The notes under the pieces: generated by a model
The model's input: the letters and a program-made list of their open reading frames with translations, nothing else
The model's database searches: none
What the model was told of the DNA's origin: nothing
Position numbers and translations under genes: made by a program
In this document: piece by piece, positions 16,025 to 22,969 of the stretch
How positions within the stretch are numbered: the stretch's first letter is position 1
Layout: the number at the start of each line of letters is the position of its first letter
Assembly: GCA_028277105.1 (NCBI GenBank)
Contig: JANQHO010000062.1
Span: 1-35,535, forward strand
DNA: 35,535 nucleotides
Reading direction: 5' to 3'
Source: Owenweeksia sp.
GTDB lineage: Bacteria > Bacteroidota > Bacteroidia > Flavobacteriales > Schleiferiaceae

Positions 16025-17228
16025 CTATCTTCTTTGTGTAAATTATATTTCCATCTTTAATAAGTTGTAAAACATATACCCCCTCATTATCAATAATGAT
16101 AGGATTTTCTTTTTGGAAACTCATTTGTTTTATCTTTTTACCTAGCAGATCGTAAACCAACACCTTATCAGGAACATGCTGTAAATCCAGTATTTCTATA
16201 AATATTTTATTTCCATATCTGGTTAAATTAAAATTTTCTTTCAGAGAATGATCAACGTAACCAATATTCCGGCTTTTATTCTTTATCCAATTAGCAATAT
16301 CAATAATAATGGAGCGGGATACTTCAACAGAATCGTCATGCGTTAAAAAGTGATTTACATTGGGATAATGTTTACTATTTGTCGAATCTAGTTGTAAGAT
16401 ACTCCTAATTCTGAGTAGATTATCAAGGGGCACATTAAAATCACTCTCTCCCTGCAGCGCCAAAATGGGCTTGTTAACCATTAACAAAACATCTTTTACG
16501 GAATCGGATTTGTCGATCCAGCTTTTCCAGAAAAAAGAATACGCACCTAATAGTTTTTGATTTGGAGGCCATGTATTTTGGCGGATCTGCTGAAAGTTCT
16601 GAAAGGTTTGTTGCGACAAAAGATACCCTTGAGCCGAGTCGATACACTTATTATAGATGAATTGAATTTGAGCGGCTATCAAACTGTCTACAGGCGAAAT
16701 GGCTCCTGCCAGCAGTATAACGCCCTTAGCTGAACTTGACAGATAAGGAACTATGAGAGCACCCTGACTATGCCCGGCAACATAGAGTTTATTACTATCA
16801 ACTCTGTTATGGTTTTTTAAAAAGCTAAATGCCGAATGGGCATCCTTGATGAAGTCGTTAATGGAAATGGTTTGTTCGTTTAAGGCAGTTCCGTAGGTGT
16901 AGGTTCTTTTGTCGTAAACTAAAACTGCAATACCGTTATTGCTTAAACCGGATGCTATATCCCTGAAATTCTTTACAGTTGACGGGTACATATTCGGATA
17001 CAGGCATTGCGATTGCGGATCGTTCAGGCTAACGGTCTGGTGCCTGTCCATAGGCCCTGAGCCGTGAACCAGGATAACACCAGGGACCTTTGCCGAACCC
17101 GAAGGCAAATGGATCTCACCAGAGAGCTGTAGGGTATCACTAAGAAACGATACCTGTTGTACCGATTGCGCTCTGGAATAAGCTACACTGAATATTAAAA
17201 AAACGATTATTTGTAATTTTTTTCTCAC
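16017..17228 (-). CDS. T9SS-secreted alpha/beta hydrolase
   Basis: A 403-residue exported serine hydrolase. A signal peptide (residues 1-20, ending YSRA-QS) precedes the hydrolase domain. The oxyanion region is ILVHGSGPMDRH. The nucleophile elbow is GHSQG with Ser154. The acid is probably Asp263 (GESDFNVP) and the base His293 (NVNHFL). The last 75 residues form a Por secretion-system type A sorting domain (VLVYDLLGKKIKQ…GVYVLQL…KKIVI), so the enzyme goes to the cell surface or medium by type IX secretion. GTG 17228 overlaps the upstream stop by 3-4 bases, making it the last gene of the sdp-like operon. The substrate is unknown; related enzymes are esterases, lipases or peptidases. Confidence 0.9.
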   Translation of the reverse strand: MRKKLQIIVFLIFSVAYSRAQSVQQVSFLSDTLQLSGEIHLPSGSAKVPGVILVHGSGPMDRHQTVSLNDPQSQCLYPNMYPSTVKNFRDIASGLSNNGIAVLVYDKRTYTYGTALNEQTISINDFIKDAHSAFSFLKNHNRVDSNKLYVAGHSQGALIVPYLSSSAKGVILLAGAISPVDSLIAAQIQFIYNKCIDSAQGYLLSQQTFQNFQQIRQNTWPPNQKLLGAYSFFWKSWIDKSDSVKDVLLMVNKPILALQGESDFNVPLDNLLRIRSILQLDSTNSKHYPNVNHFLTHDDSVEVSRSIIIDIANWIKNKSRNIGYVDHSLKENFNLTRYGNKIFIEILDLQHVPDKVLVYDLLGKKIKQMSFQKENPIIIDNEGVYVLQLIKDGNIIYTKKIVI

Positions 17229-17707
17229 TTTCCGATCCTTTCTGTAATATCATTATACAAATCTGTGTTATTAGCTACACTAAACACGAAAGTACCATCA
17301 TCGGTTTTGATGCTCAGCATTTTTTTTCTATTAGTAACAAGGAATCTGGTTTGATCCATGGCTGAGCCTATATATCCAAAGACCCCATAGCTACCACTGG
17401 TAAGTGTTGTTGAAGTATATCGGACTTTAGCTATTTGGTGAATGGCGCCATACGAAAAGAAATACTTTTTATAAAAAGAAACAATTCTTACCCCGCTATC
17501 TGTTATCTGAACAAAAAGAGGCATTCTGATAAAAAAATACACTAATACGGCAACTGAAAAGATCAGACAGGTCATTAAGACATAAAATTGTGTACCACGC
17601 CCTTCTTGTAAAAGATTAGTGAAGACCAAAAAAGGCACCAGCAATGCTACCGTAAGTGTAACGAGGATAACATAGGGGTCAAAATCTACTTTATACTTCT
17701 TGACCAT
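17225..17707 (-). CDS. Two-TM protein with PH-like domain; candidate immunity protein
   Basis: A 160-residue membrane protein. Two TM helices (about residues 12-31 and 41-61) form a hairpin. A C-terminal cytosolic domain of about 95 residues follows, with the alternating pattern LFVQITDSGVRIVSFYKKYFFSYGAI…FLVTNRKKMLSIKTDDGTFVFS, like bacterial PH (bPH) domains that follow a TM hairpin. It overlaps the sdpB-like gene by 17 bases and the hydrolase by 3-4 bases, so it belongs to the toxin operon. No SdpI homologue is visible. By position and membrane topology this is the best candidate for self-immunity, but that is inference. The name-level family is not certain. Confidence 0.75.
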   Translation of the reverse strand: MVKKYKVDFDPYVILVTLTVALLVPFLVFTNLLQEGRGTQFYVLMTCLIFSVAVLVYFFIRMPLFVQITDSGVRIVSFYKKYFFSYGAIHQIAKVRYTSTTLTSGSYGVFGYIGSAMDQTRFLVTNRKKMLSIKTDDGTFVFSVANNTDLYNDITERIGK

Positions 17708-18629
17708 CTACCGCTAGTTTATACTTTGCCGTGCTCTTTTTAAGAAAGCGAATAGGGGATTTAGACAAAGTGCGATACCATAAGAAGTCAAAATTTTGTC
17801 CGTAGAAGTAAATGATAAGAATCCCTACCATAGCTAAAGAAAAACTCCAGAGACCGAAAGTAAAACCAATTAGTAGATGCAGAGAAATCCCAGATAGAAA
17901 AATAATCTTTCTCACAAATTGATTTGAAATTAAGATCGCTACTCCCAGCAACATTTCAATCAGCAGCGTCCCCCAGGTCATTAAGGTAATCATCACGGAT
18001 GACTTAAAAGCAAATGAAAACAATTCCAGCAAAGAATCATTCATGCCAAAATTAGTGTCATACACCCAATAATAAACAGCGGTACCATCAATCCATTCAG
18101 CTACAAACATTTTGCCGATAGCAGCTTGCAAGTAAAGAAAGCTGACTTGTAAATAGATTATCAAGTAGGAAAAAAAGCTAATCGTTTTAGAGTAATAGCC
18201 AGCATTTGGGCTGGTTGTACTCCAGTGATTTAACCTATTATCGCATAATAATACAGGAATCATTAAAAGGGTTAATATAGCTGCTATTTGATCCCCTCCC
18301 TCAATAATGGAAACAGTATCCCAATAACTAAATGTGACCCACCAGTGGGGTATTGCTGAATATTTGGGTAAATAACCGCTGATCACCCAGACAAGAATTA
18401 AACACGATAAAAATATGGCGACACCTTGATGGTCAAATAAACTAAATATCGAAAACCCTAAACTGTCATCTTCCAATTTCTGTTCAAAAAAGAATAGGGT
18501 TTCTGTATTGTTAAACAATAAAGATAATAGTGTACACAAGGCTATTAAGCTTCTTGCTAAACCAAGATTAAGCGTCCAATACTTATTGGAATCAATAATA
18601 GTATTTATCTGTTCAAATATCTTTCTCAT
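17691..18629 (-). CDS. sdpB: SdpB-like HTTM membrane protein (toxin maturation)
   Basis: 312 residues with about seven or eight TM helices. The HTTM (horizontally transferred TM, vitamin-K-carboxylase-like) pattern is clear: an N-terminal GLARSLIALCTLLSLLF helix and the motif YLQAAIGKMFVAEWIDGTAVYYW at residues 166-188, which matches the SdpB consensus. In B. subtilis SdpA and SdpB are both needed to mature secreted SdpC into the SDP toxin. The gene overlaps sdpA by 17 bases upstream and the PH-like gene by 17 bases downstream. Membership in the SdpB branch rests on the motif plus the SdpA and SdpC neighbours; a general HTTM protein is the alternative. Confidence 0.88.
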   Translation of the reverse strand: MRKIFEQINTIIDSNKYWTLNLGLARSLIALCTLLSLLFNNTETLFFFEQKLEDDSLGFSIFSLFDHQGVAIFLSCLILVWVISGYLPKYSAIPHWWVTFSYWDTVSIIEGGDQIAAILTLLMIPVLLCDNRLNHWSTTSPNAGYYSKTISFFSYLIIYLQVSFLYLQAAIGKMFVAEWIDGTAVYYWVYDTNFGMNDSLLELFSFAFKSSVMITLMTWGTLLIEMLLGVAILISNQFVRKIIFLSGISLHLLIGFTFGLWSFSLAMVGILIIYFYGQNFDFLWYRTLSKSPIRFLKKSTAKYKLAVDGQEV

Positions 18630-19158
18630 CTATACAGGCCAATATGTATCTTTTCTTGGGGCGTATTTTGTTGTATTCGAGCTTAGAAAACCAAACCCAG
18701 GGGATAGGCTTTGAAACTTCAAGAAGCAAAGTGTCAATATTGTTTTCCAGTGGAAATTCTTTAAACTTATATACGTTTAATCTGCTAAGATCAAGTGAAT
18801 CCAAACTGTTCCTTGTAGTAAACCAGTGCTTATTATCTATAGAAGTCATACTGGTAGAAATGTGATGGTATAATATTCTATTGGTTTTTTTTAAACCAAA
18901 AAGGTTTTCACGTTCCACATTCTTTAAGGGGTATAGCTGTAAGTTACTGTTTTTCTTAATGTAAGCGGTAAGCCTGTGGTCATTCTGCGGTGGCTTGGTA
19001 AAAAAAGCCCATCCTTGTGGAGCTAATTTATTAAATAGTGTGTTTTTATCAAGATAATCAACAGTAACCGGGTTATTCTTGAAAGTGGTAAAGACACCCA
19101 TTATTACGATATAGAGAAATACCAAGAATACAATAGAAAAAAATATCTCTTTCTTCAT
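18613..19158 (-). CDS. sdpA: SdpA-like antimicrobial peptide system protein
   Basis: 181 residues from ATG 19158 (MKKEIFF). One N-terminal TM helix (about 5-24) is followed by a soluble domain. The stretch LAPQGWAFFTKPPQ at 45-58 is the hallmark of the SdpA family, and a second conserved-looking stretch reads SKPIPWVWF. SdpA works with SdpB in a post-secretion step that produces active SDP toxin in Bacillus. A TTG start at 19176 is in frame but falls in the T-tract of the terminator just upstream, so ATG 19158 is preferred. The last 17 bases overlap sdpB. Confidence 0.87.
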   Translation of the reverse strand: MKKEIFFSIVFLVFLYIVIMGVFTTFKNNPVTVDYLDKNTLFNKLAPQGWAFFTKPPQNDHRLTAYIKKNSNLQLYPLKNVERENLFGLKKTNRILYHHISTSMTSIDNKHWFTTRNSLDSLDLSRLNVYKFKEFPLENNIDTLLLEVSKPIPWVWFSKLEYNKIRPKKRYILACIDEKDI

Positions 19159-19174
19159 GTTTATACGCTTTTGC

Positions 19175-19210
19175 AAAAAATACTGCCTTTAGATCAATCT
19201 AAAGGCAGTT
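19175..19210 (-). terminator. Strong terminator between the toxin gene and sdpA
   Basis: A 13-bp inverted repeat, ACTGCCTTTAGAT (19182-19194) and ATCTAAAGGCAGT (19197-19209), forms a long hairpin. On the minus strand it is followed by six T (plus-strand A run 19175-19180). It lies 48 bases after the sdpC stop and 17 bases before the sdpA start, with no -7 box in between. Readthrough would set a low sdpAB level relative to the toxin. Confidence 0.88.
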
Positions 19211-19257
19211 GTTATAATATAGCAACATGATACTAAAACCACATCATCTGTAAATTA

Positions 19258-19938
19258 TCAAATTCTCGGACCGCTGGGATAATAAGCAACAATCTCTGTT
19301 ATGATCGTTCCTTGAGCAATAGAAGCGTAAAGAGTAGGATCCTCGCCTAATACATCGTCAACCTTGGTTTTAGTAATAGTTACATTGATAGCAATAACCA
19401 AGGCAACAACTACTGTGATTAAGAGAACAATACCTACTCCTTGTGTAATAATAACGTCTCCATCTGGTTCCAATTCATACTCTTCCAAAACCTGAGAGAT
19501 CGACATACTTGCTTCATTTTGTACGATGTCCTCAAAATATGGGAAAATGATATCAGCAGCTGTTACAAGGGTTCTTTCAACCTCATAAGGATCACCAGAT
19601 TCAACACCATCCTTGAATTCAGTAAAAAAGTTTGGTGATACAGTTTTGATATGTGTAATTAGTTCATCTTCAACCTGCTTCACTTCTCTAATTTGATTGG
19701 CATCCATCCCCAATGCATCCGGGGAATATTTAGAAATTGTAGGGAAGTGCTTAGTAGCCTGTCCATTAGCAAAGATGATGGACCTGAAGAGTTCTTCACC
19801 ACTGTAATAAAGTATATTTGAGACCTTCTTCGTAGCATTATTAATAGTGTTCTCTTTATTACAGGAAACATTAAAAAATAAAGCTACCATGGAAAGCATA
19901 AAGAGTTTATTTTTGGCAATTTTTCGTATAGTTTTCAT
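19258..19938 (-). CDS. sdpC: SdpC-like antimicrobial peptide (toxin) precursor
   Basis: 226 residues. The signal peptide ends in a lipobox-like FFNVSC (Cys26), followed by NKEN. The conserved SdpC block is SGEELFRSIIFANGQATKHFPTI (46-68), comparable to the GExIFRGIFFxxG…P block of Bacillus SdpC. A helical acidic middle part follows, then a very hydrophobic segment at 163-188 (QGVGIVLLITVVVALVIAIN), the equivalent of the pore-forming SDP peptide. The 38-residue tail is polar. Apart from Cys26 there is no cysteine, so the SDP disulfide is absent. It is the first gene of the operon, 81 bases ahead of the sdpA frame, with a consensus promoter about 130 bases upstream. The family is known in Bacillus and other phyla; activity here is inferred. 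Confidence 0.85.
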   Translation of the reverse strand: MKTIRKIAKNKLFMLSMVALFFNVSCNKENTINNATKKVSNILYYSGEELFRSIIFANGQATKHFPTISKYSPDALGMDANQIREVKQVEDELITHIKTVSPNFFTEFKDGVESGDPYEVERTLVTAADIIFPYFEDIVQNEASMSISQVLEEYELEPDGDVIITQGVGIVLLITVVVALVIAINVTITKTKVDDVLGEDPTLYASIAQGTIITEIVAYYPSGPRI

Positions 19939-20355
19939 CCTTTAAATTAAGTAATTAGTTCAACATAAGGGTTAATCAATCTTTCATTTCTGAATATAAT
20001 TATTACTGCCTGATCAGAGCTATTGCGATCATCTATGAATTGTGGATTAAATAACATATTGCATGAAAACAAATATATATACTAAAACCAATCCACCAAA
20101 TCATTGTAATTCTGATAGATATAATTTTTCGATACAACAACTACTTACACAACTATTTTACAAATAGATATACACATTCATAAAATCAAAAATTTTCATA
20201 TTAAATATTTATATGGTGATTTTTAAATATAAAGGAACAAGTCTATTATTATAACATAATATAAATATTTATTAACCAAAATATTACTAACATATTTAAT
20301 CAGAAATATTTATACTATACTGTCCTGTTTTTTAGTGAAATAACTTTACAGCAAT
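19939..20355. other. AT-rich non-coding region upstream of the toxin gene
   Basis: About 420 bases without a credible gene, visibly richer in A/T than the flanks. It holds the sdp promoter (20070-20100) and a probable leader of about 125 bases. AT-rich sequence (20101-20340) follows upstream, containing many runs such as TATATTTATA, and nothing further that I can name. Confidence 0.6.
20070..20100 (-). promoter_or_regulatory. Consensus promoter of the sdp-like operon
   Basis: On the minus strand TTTG (20100-20097), exactly 19 bases, then TATATTTG (20077-20070) match the Bacteroidota -33/-7 consensus perfectly, including the optimal spacing. The leader to the toxin ATG at 19938 would be about 125 bases, long enough for regulation. 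Confidence 0.72.
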
Positions 20356-20436
20356 TTACAATGCTCCAGCCAAGAAAAAACAGGCGTTGAGAAACATATC
20401 TCCGGCAACAATGATAAACTGAAAAAGCTCAGGCAT
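20356..20436 (-). pseudogene. Decayed 5' fragment of a WcaJ-like phosphotransferase gene
   Basis: Read on the minus strand from ATG 20436, the frame gives LFQFIIVAGDMFLNACFFLAGAL and stops with TAA at 20356. This matches the start of the intact gene at 15488 (FFQFVIVAGDLLLLNACFLLAGAL) with one codon fewer. At DNA level about 75 bases align at roughly 85% by eye with 15398-15476, including TCTCCGGCAACAAT and AAAACAGGC. Homology ends where the frame stops. The fragment lies in the same orientation as the intact gene, so the two form a direct repeat around the 15.5-20.36 kb island. Confidence 0.75.
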
Positions 20437-20526
20437 AGAATACCGAGAAATATAATATTCCTTTTCATAATAAAATTTTTCTATAGTAAAATAGGGTTTA
20501 GGCTCATTTACAAAAAACACCTGCAG

Positions 20527-22887
20527 TTACTTCTCAAGGCTTTCTACCATCCTTAACTGATAATCCTCCCAATCCCCTTTGTTTTGATCTATATATTGCA
20601 GTAAAGCTTCTTTTATCTGGGAGTTATTGTAAAAGCCTTTCAACATAGTTTTAGCTTTAGAACGCAATTTCCAATTGGTATGGAACAAGGCATTAAAGAG
20701 ATAAGGGTTCATGGAGCTGTCGTAAAAATTGAGGGCTAAAAGGGCATCCATGGCATTGATGCGGGTGTGAAAATCATAGGTAGGCGACATACGGAAAATC
20801 AGTTTTTGCAAAGCTTCTATGTCTTGAAATAATAAAACCTGGTAGGTTATGGCAGTGATCTCTACCTTACGTCCGGGAATACCGGGTTGCTGTGTATGCA
20901 GGCTGTCGTACAACCACCGGTTATTTTGGGCTTGTTCTATGTCAATGGATAAGTGAATGGCATTTTCCCGCAATTCATAGGAGCGCCCTTTACGCAGTGT
21001 TTCCAGCTCCTTTTTAAAATCCTTTTTAAAATCACCAATAAAGTAGACTGCTTCCTTTTGCAATTGCACATCAGGGCTGTTGAGGGATAAACGCAAGAGT
21101 TTTAAAGCCCATTTTTCTTTGCTTTCCATAGCCTGCCTTAAAGCTTCGGCTCTTACGGCATAATGCCCACCGGGATTTTGGACGATCTTTTTCAAAAGTT
21201 TCTTTTTGGTTTTCAGCTCAAAGGAATCAAGCGCTTTTGTTGCCAGATAACGATCCAATAAGCCAGGCGCATTCAACACTTGTAATTCCCAGTATTTAAA
21301 AGGCTTTTGCTCTTGAATCTTTACCAGCTTAGCCATATTGGGGTTGATGGTCCAATAGTGTACCGGGCTATTGCTCGGTAGAGGCTGCCCCATTGCAACA
21401 CTATCACCACTTTGGAGGGAGTCCAGTACAAATTCCTGACTGCTGCCATCTTTAAAATAAACGGTAAGTGGGATGTCTATTAAAAATGAGCCTAAAGCTG
21501 AATCCCGGGGAATATTGATCTTAAAAAACAATGCATTTCCACGGACTTCACTGTTGATACTGATCTGCGGCTCTCCTGCCCTTTTTACCCATTTATCCAG
21601 AAAAGGCTGTATGTCCTTTCCGCTCATCTCCAAAACCGACTGCCGCAGATCTTCTGTTGTAACAATACCCAGGGCGTGGTTATTAAGGTAGTGTTTTATA
21701 GACTGGCGATAGGCTTCATCGCCCAGCATATTTTGGAGCATATAAAGTACCCAGGCGCCTTTTTGATAAAAGCGGGCGCTGCCAGCCTTCTCACTGGCTA
21801 AGGGATAATTGTCTGTCAATGAAGCGGCAAAAACCATTTCAGCCGCTTTCCAGCGTTCCCAGTCAAAAAAATCTTTACCATACAGATTTTGCTCCGAAAG
21901 CCATTGATAGTAGGTGGCAAAGCCTTCGTGTAGCCAATGGTGTTTGCTATTAAGAGCAGTAACGTAATTGCCAAACCATTGATGGGCCAGCTCATGGGCA
22001 TTGACGTAAGTGTAGTTGCGGTCGTTCACAGCAATGGAATCTACCAGGAAAAAATCCCCGAAAATAGTAGCAGTAGTGTTTTCCATAGCCCCGTGGCGAA
22101 AATCCTGTACCGGAACCTGTTTGTAATTAGCCCAGGGGTACGGAATGCCGATCTCTTCCAGTATATAGTCATAGATCTTCTCATTGTGAGCATAGTAATA
22201 ATTGTAATCCCCTTCCCGCTCAGGATAATAATACTGGGTTAGCGGGATACCATCTTGACCCCTGCTTTGCACACTGTCATACTGACCTATGGCTAATGCG
22301 ATCAGGTAACTGCTCATGGGCTTGTTCATACTGAAATCCCATTGATTGTAATCGCTACTCAAATTTTTCACTTCTGCCACTCCATTGGCTACCACCTGAT
22401 AGTCCTTGTCAAAAAGTATACTCAGGTTGACAATTACCTTATCGGTTTGGTCGTCTCGGTGTGGTATCCAGTGCCTGTGATCTGTCCCCTGCCCCTGGGT
22501 CCATATCTGCCTGGGAGCCTGACCGGTTTCATCGTCCCAGCCTACAAAGTATATCCCTTTGCGTGGCTTACAATCATAACTTATTACCAAAATATTAGTA
22601 TCTCTTAATTGATCGGGAGTTAGATACAACCAAAAGCCTTTATCATCATATTTAAACTCTACTGATTTCCCATTGAGATGAGCAAAATGGTAGTTCATTT
22701 TTATACCGTTCAGGTAAATGGAATCGGGTTGGCCTTGTTGGGTGAAGGTGTGAAATACCATCCCTTGTATTTCAGAACGATCAGGAACGGGGGTTACAAA
22801 TAGGTTTAAATGAGTAAAGTCAACTGTTTGTGAGCTGACTGATAAGACAAAAAAAGCAAGAGTATAAGTGAAATATCTCTTCATCAT
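20527..22887 (-). CDS. M1 family zinc aminopeptidase
   Basis: 786 residues with a signal peptide (1-19, ending VSSQ). The N-terminal beta saddle domain precedes the catalytic domain. The substrate-binding motif is GAMEN (266-270), the zinc site is HELAH (298-302), and the third ligand is Glu321 in LHEGFATYY. The C-terminal region (about 520-786) is helical with HEAT-like repeats. It should cleave N-terminal residues from peptides in the periplasm. ATG 22887 and ATG 22884 are both possible (MMKRYF). It lies downstream of the WG-repeat gene on the same strand with an 82-base gap. It has no obvious tie to the sdp-like operon beyond adjacency. Confidence 0.95.
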   Translation of the reverse strand: MMKRYFTYTLAFFVLSVSSQTVDFTHLNLFVTPVPDRSEIQGMVFHTFTQQGQPDSIYLNGIKMNYHFAHLNGKSVEFKYDDKGFWLYLTPDQLRDTNILVISYDCKPRKGIYFVGWDDETGQAPRQIWTQGQGTDHRHWIPHRDDQTDKVIVNLSILFDKDYQVVANGVAEVKNLSSDYNQWDFSMNKPMSSYLIALAIGQYDSVQSRGQDGIPLTQYYYPEREGDYNYYYAHNEKIYDYILEEIGIPYPWANYKQVPVQDFRHGAMENTTATIFGDFFLVDSIAVNDRNYTYVNAHELAHQWFGNYVTALNSKHHWLHEGFATYYQWLSEQNLYGKDFFDWERWKAAEMVFAASLTDNYPLASEKAGSARFYQKGAWVLYMLQNMLGDEAYRQSIKHYLNNHALGIVTTEDLRQSVLEMSGKDIQPFLDKWVKRAGEPQISINSEVRGNALFFKINIPRDSALGSFLIDIPLTVYFKDGSSQEFVLDSLQSGDSVAMGQPLPSNSPVHYWTINPNMAKLVKIQEQKPFKYWELQVLNAPGLLDRYLATKALDSFELKTKKKLLKKIVQNPGGHYAVRAEALRQAMESKEKWALKLLRLSLNSPDVQLQKEAVYFIGDFKKDFKKELETLRKGRSYELRENAIHLSIDIEQAQNNRWLYDSLHTQQPGIPGRKVEITAITYQVLLFQDIEALQKLIFRMSPTYDFHTRINAMDALLALNFYDSSMNPYLFNALFHTNWKLRSKAKTMLKGFYNNSQIKEALLQYIDQNKGDWEDYQLRMVESLEK

Positions 22888-22917
22888 CTGGATTTGTGGG
22901 GTTAAAGAAAATCCATA

Positions 22918-22931
22918 GGCCTGATCAGGCC
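22918..22931. repeat. Perfect 14-bp palindrome upstream of the aminopeptidase gene
   Basis: GGCCTGATCAGGCC is a perfect palindrome 31 bases upstream of the aminopeptidase ATG on the minus strand. It could be a protein-binding site or a hairpin from the WG gene transcript, but no T-tract follows. Confidence 0.4.
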
Positions 22932-22969
22932 AAATGATTTCAGGAATTTCTCACAGGTAGAATCTTCTG

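Noticed and set aside
19939..20355. Possible IS element or small RNA gene in the AT-rich region upstream of sdpC.
   Set aside because: No transposase frame, terminal inverted repeats or stable long hairpin was found; only the promoter and leader can be supported.
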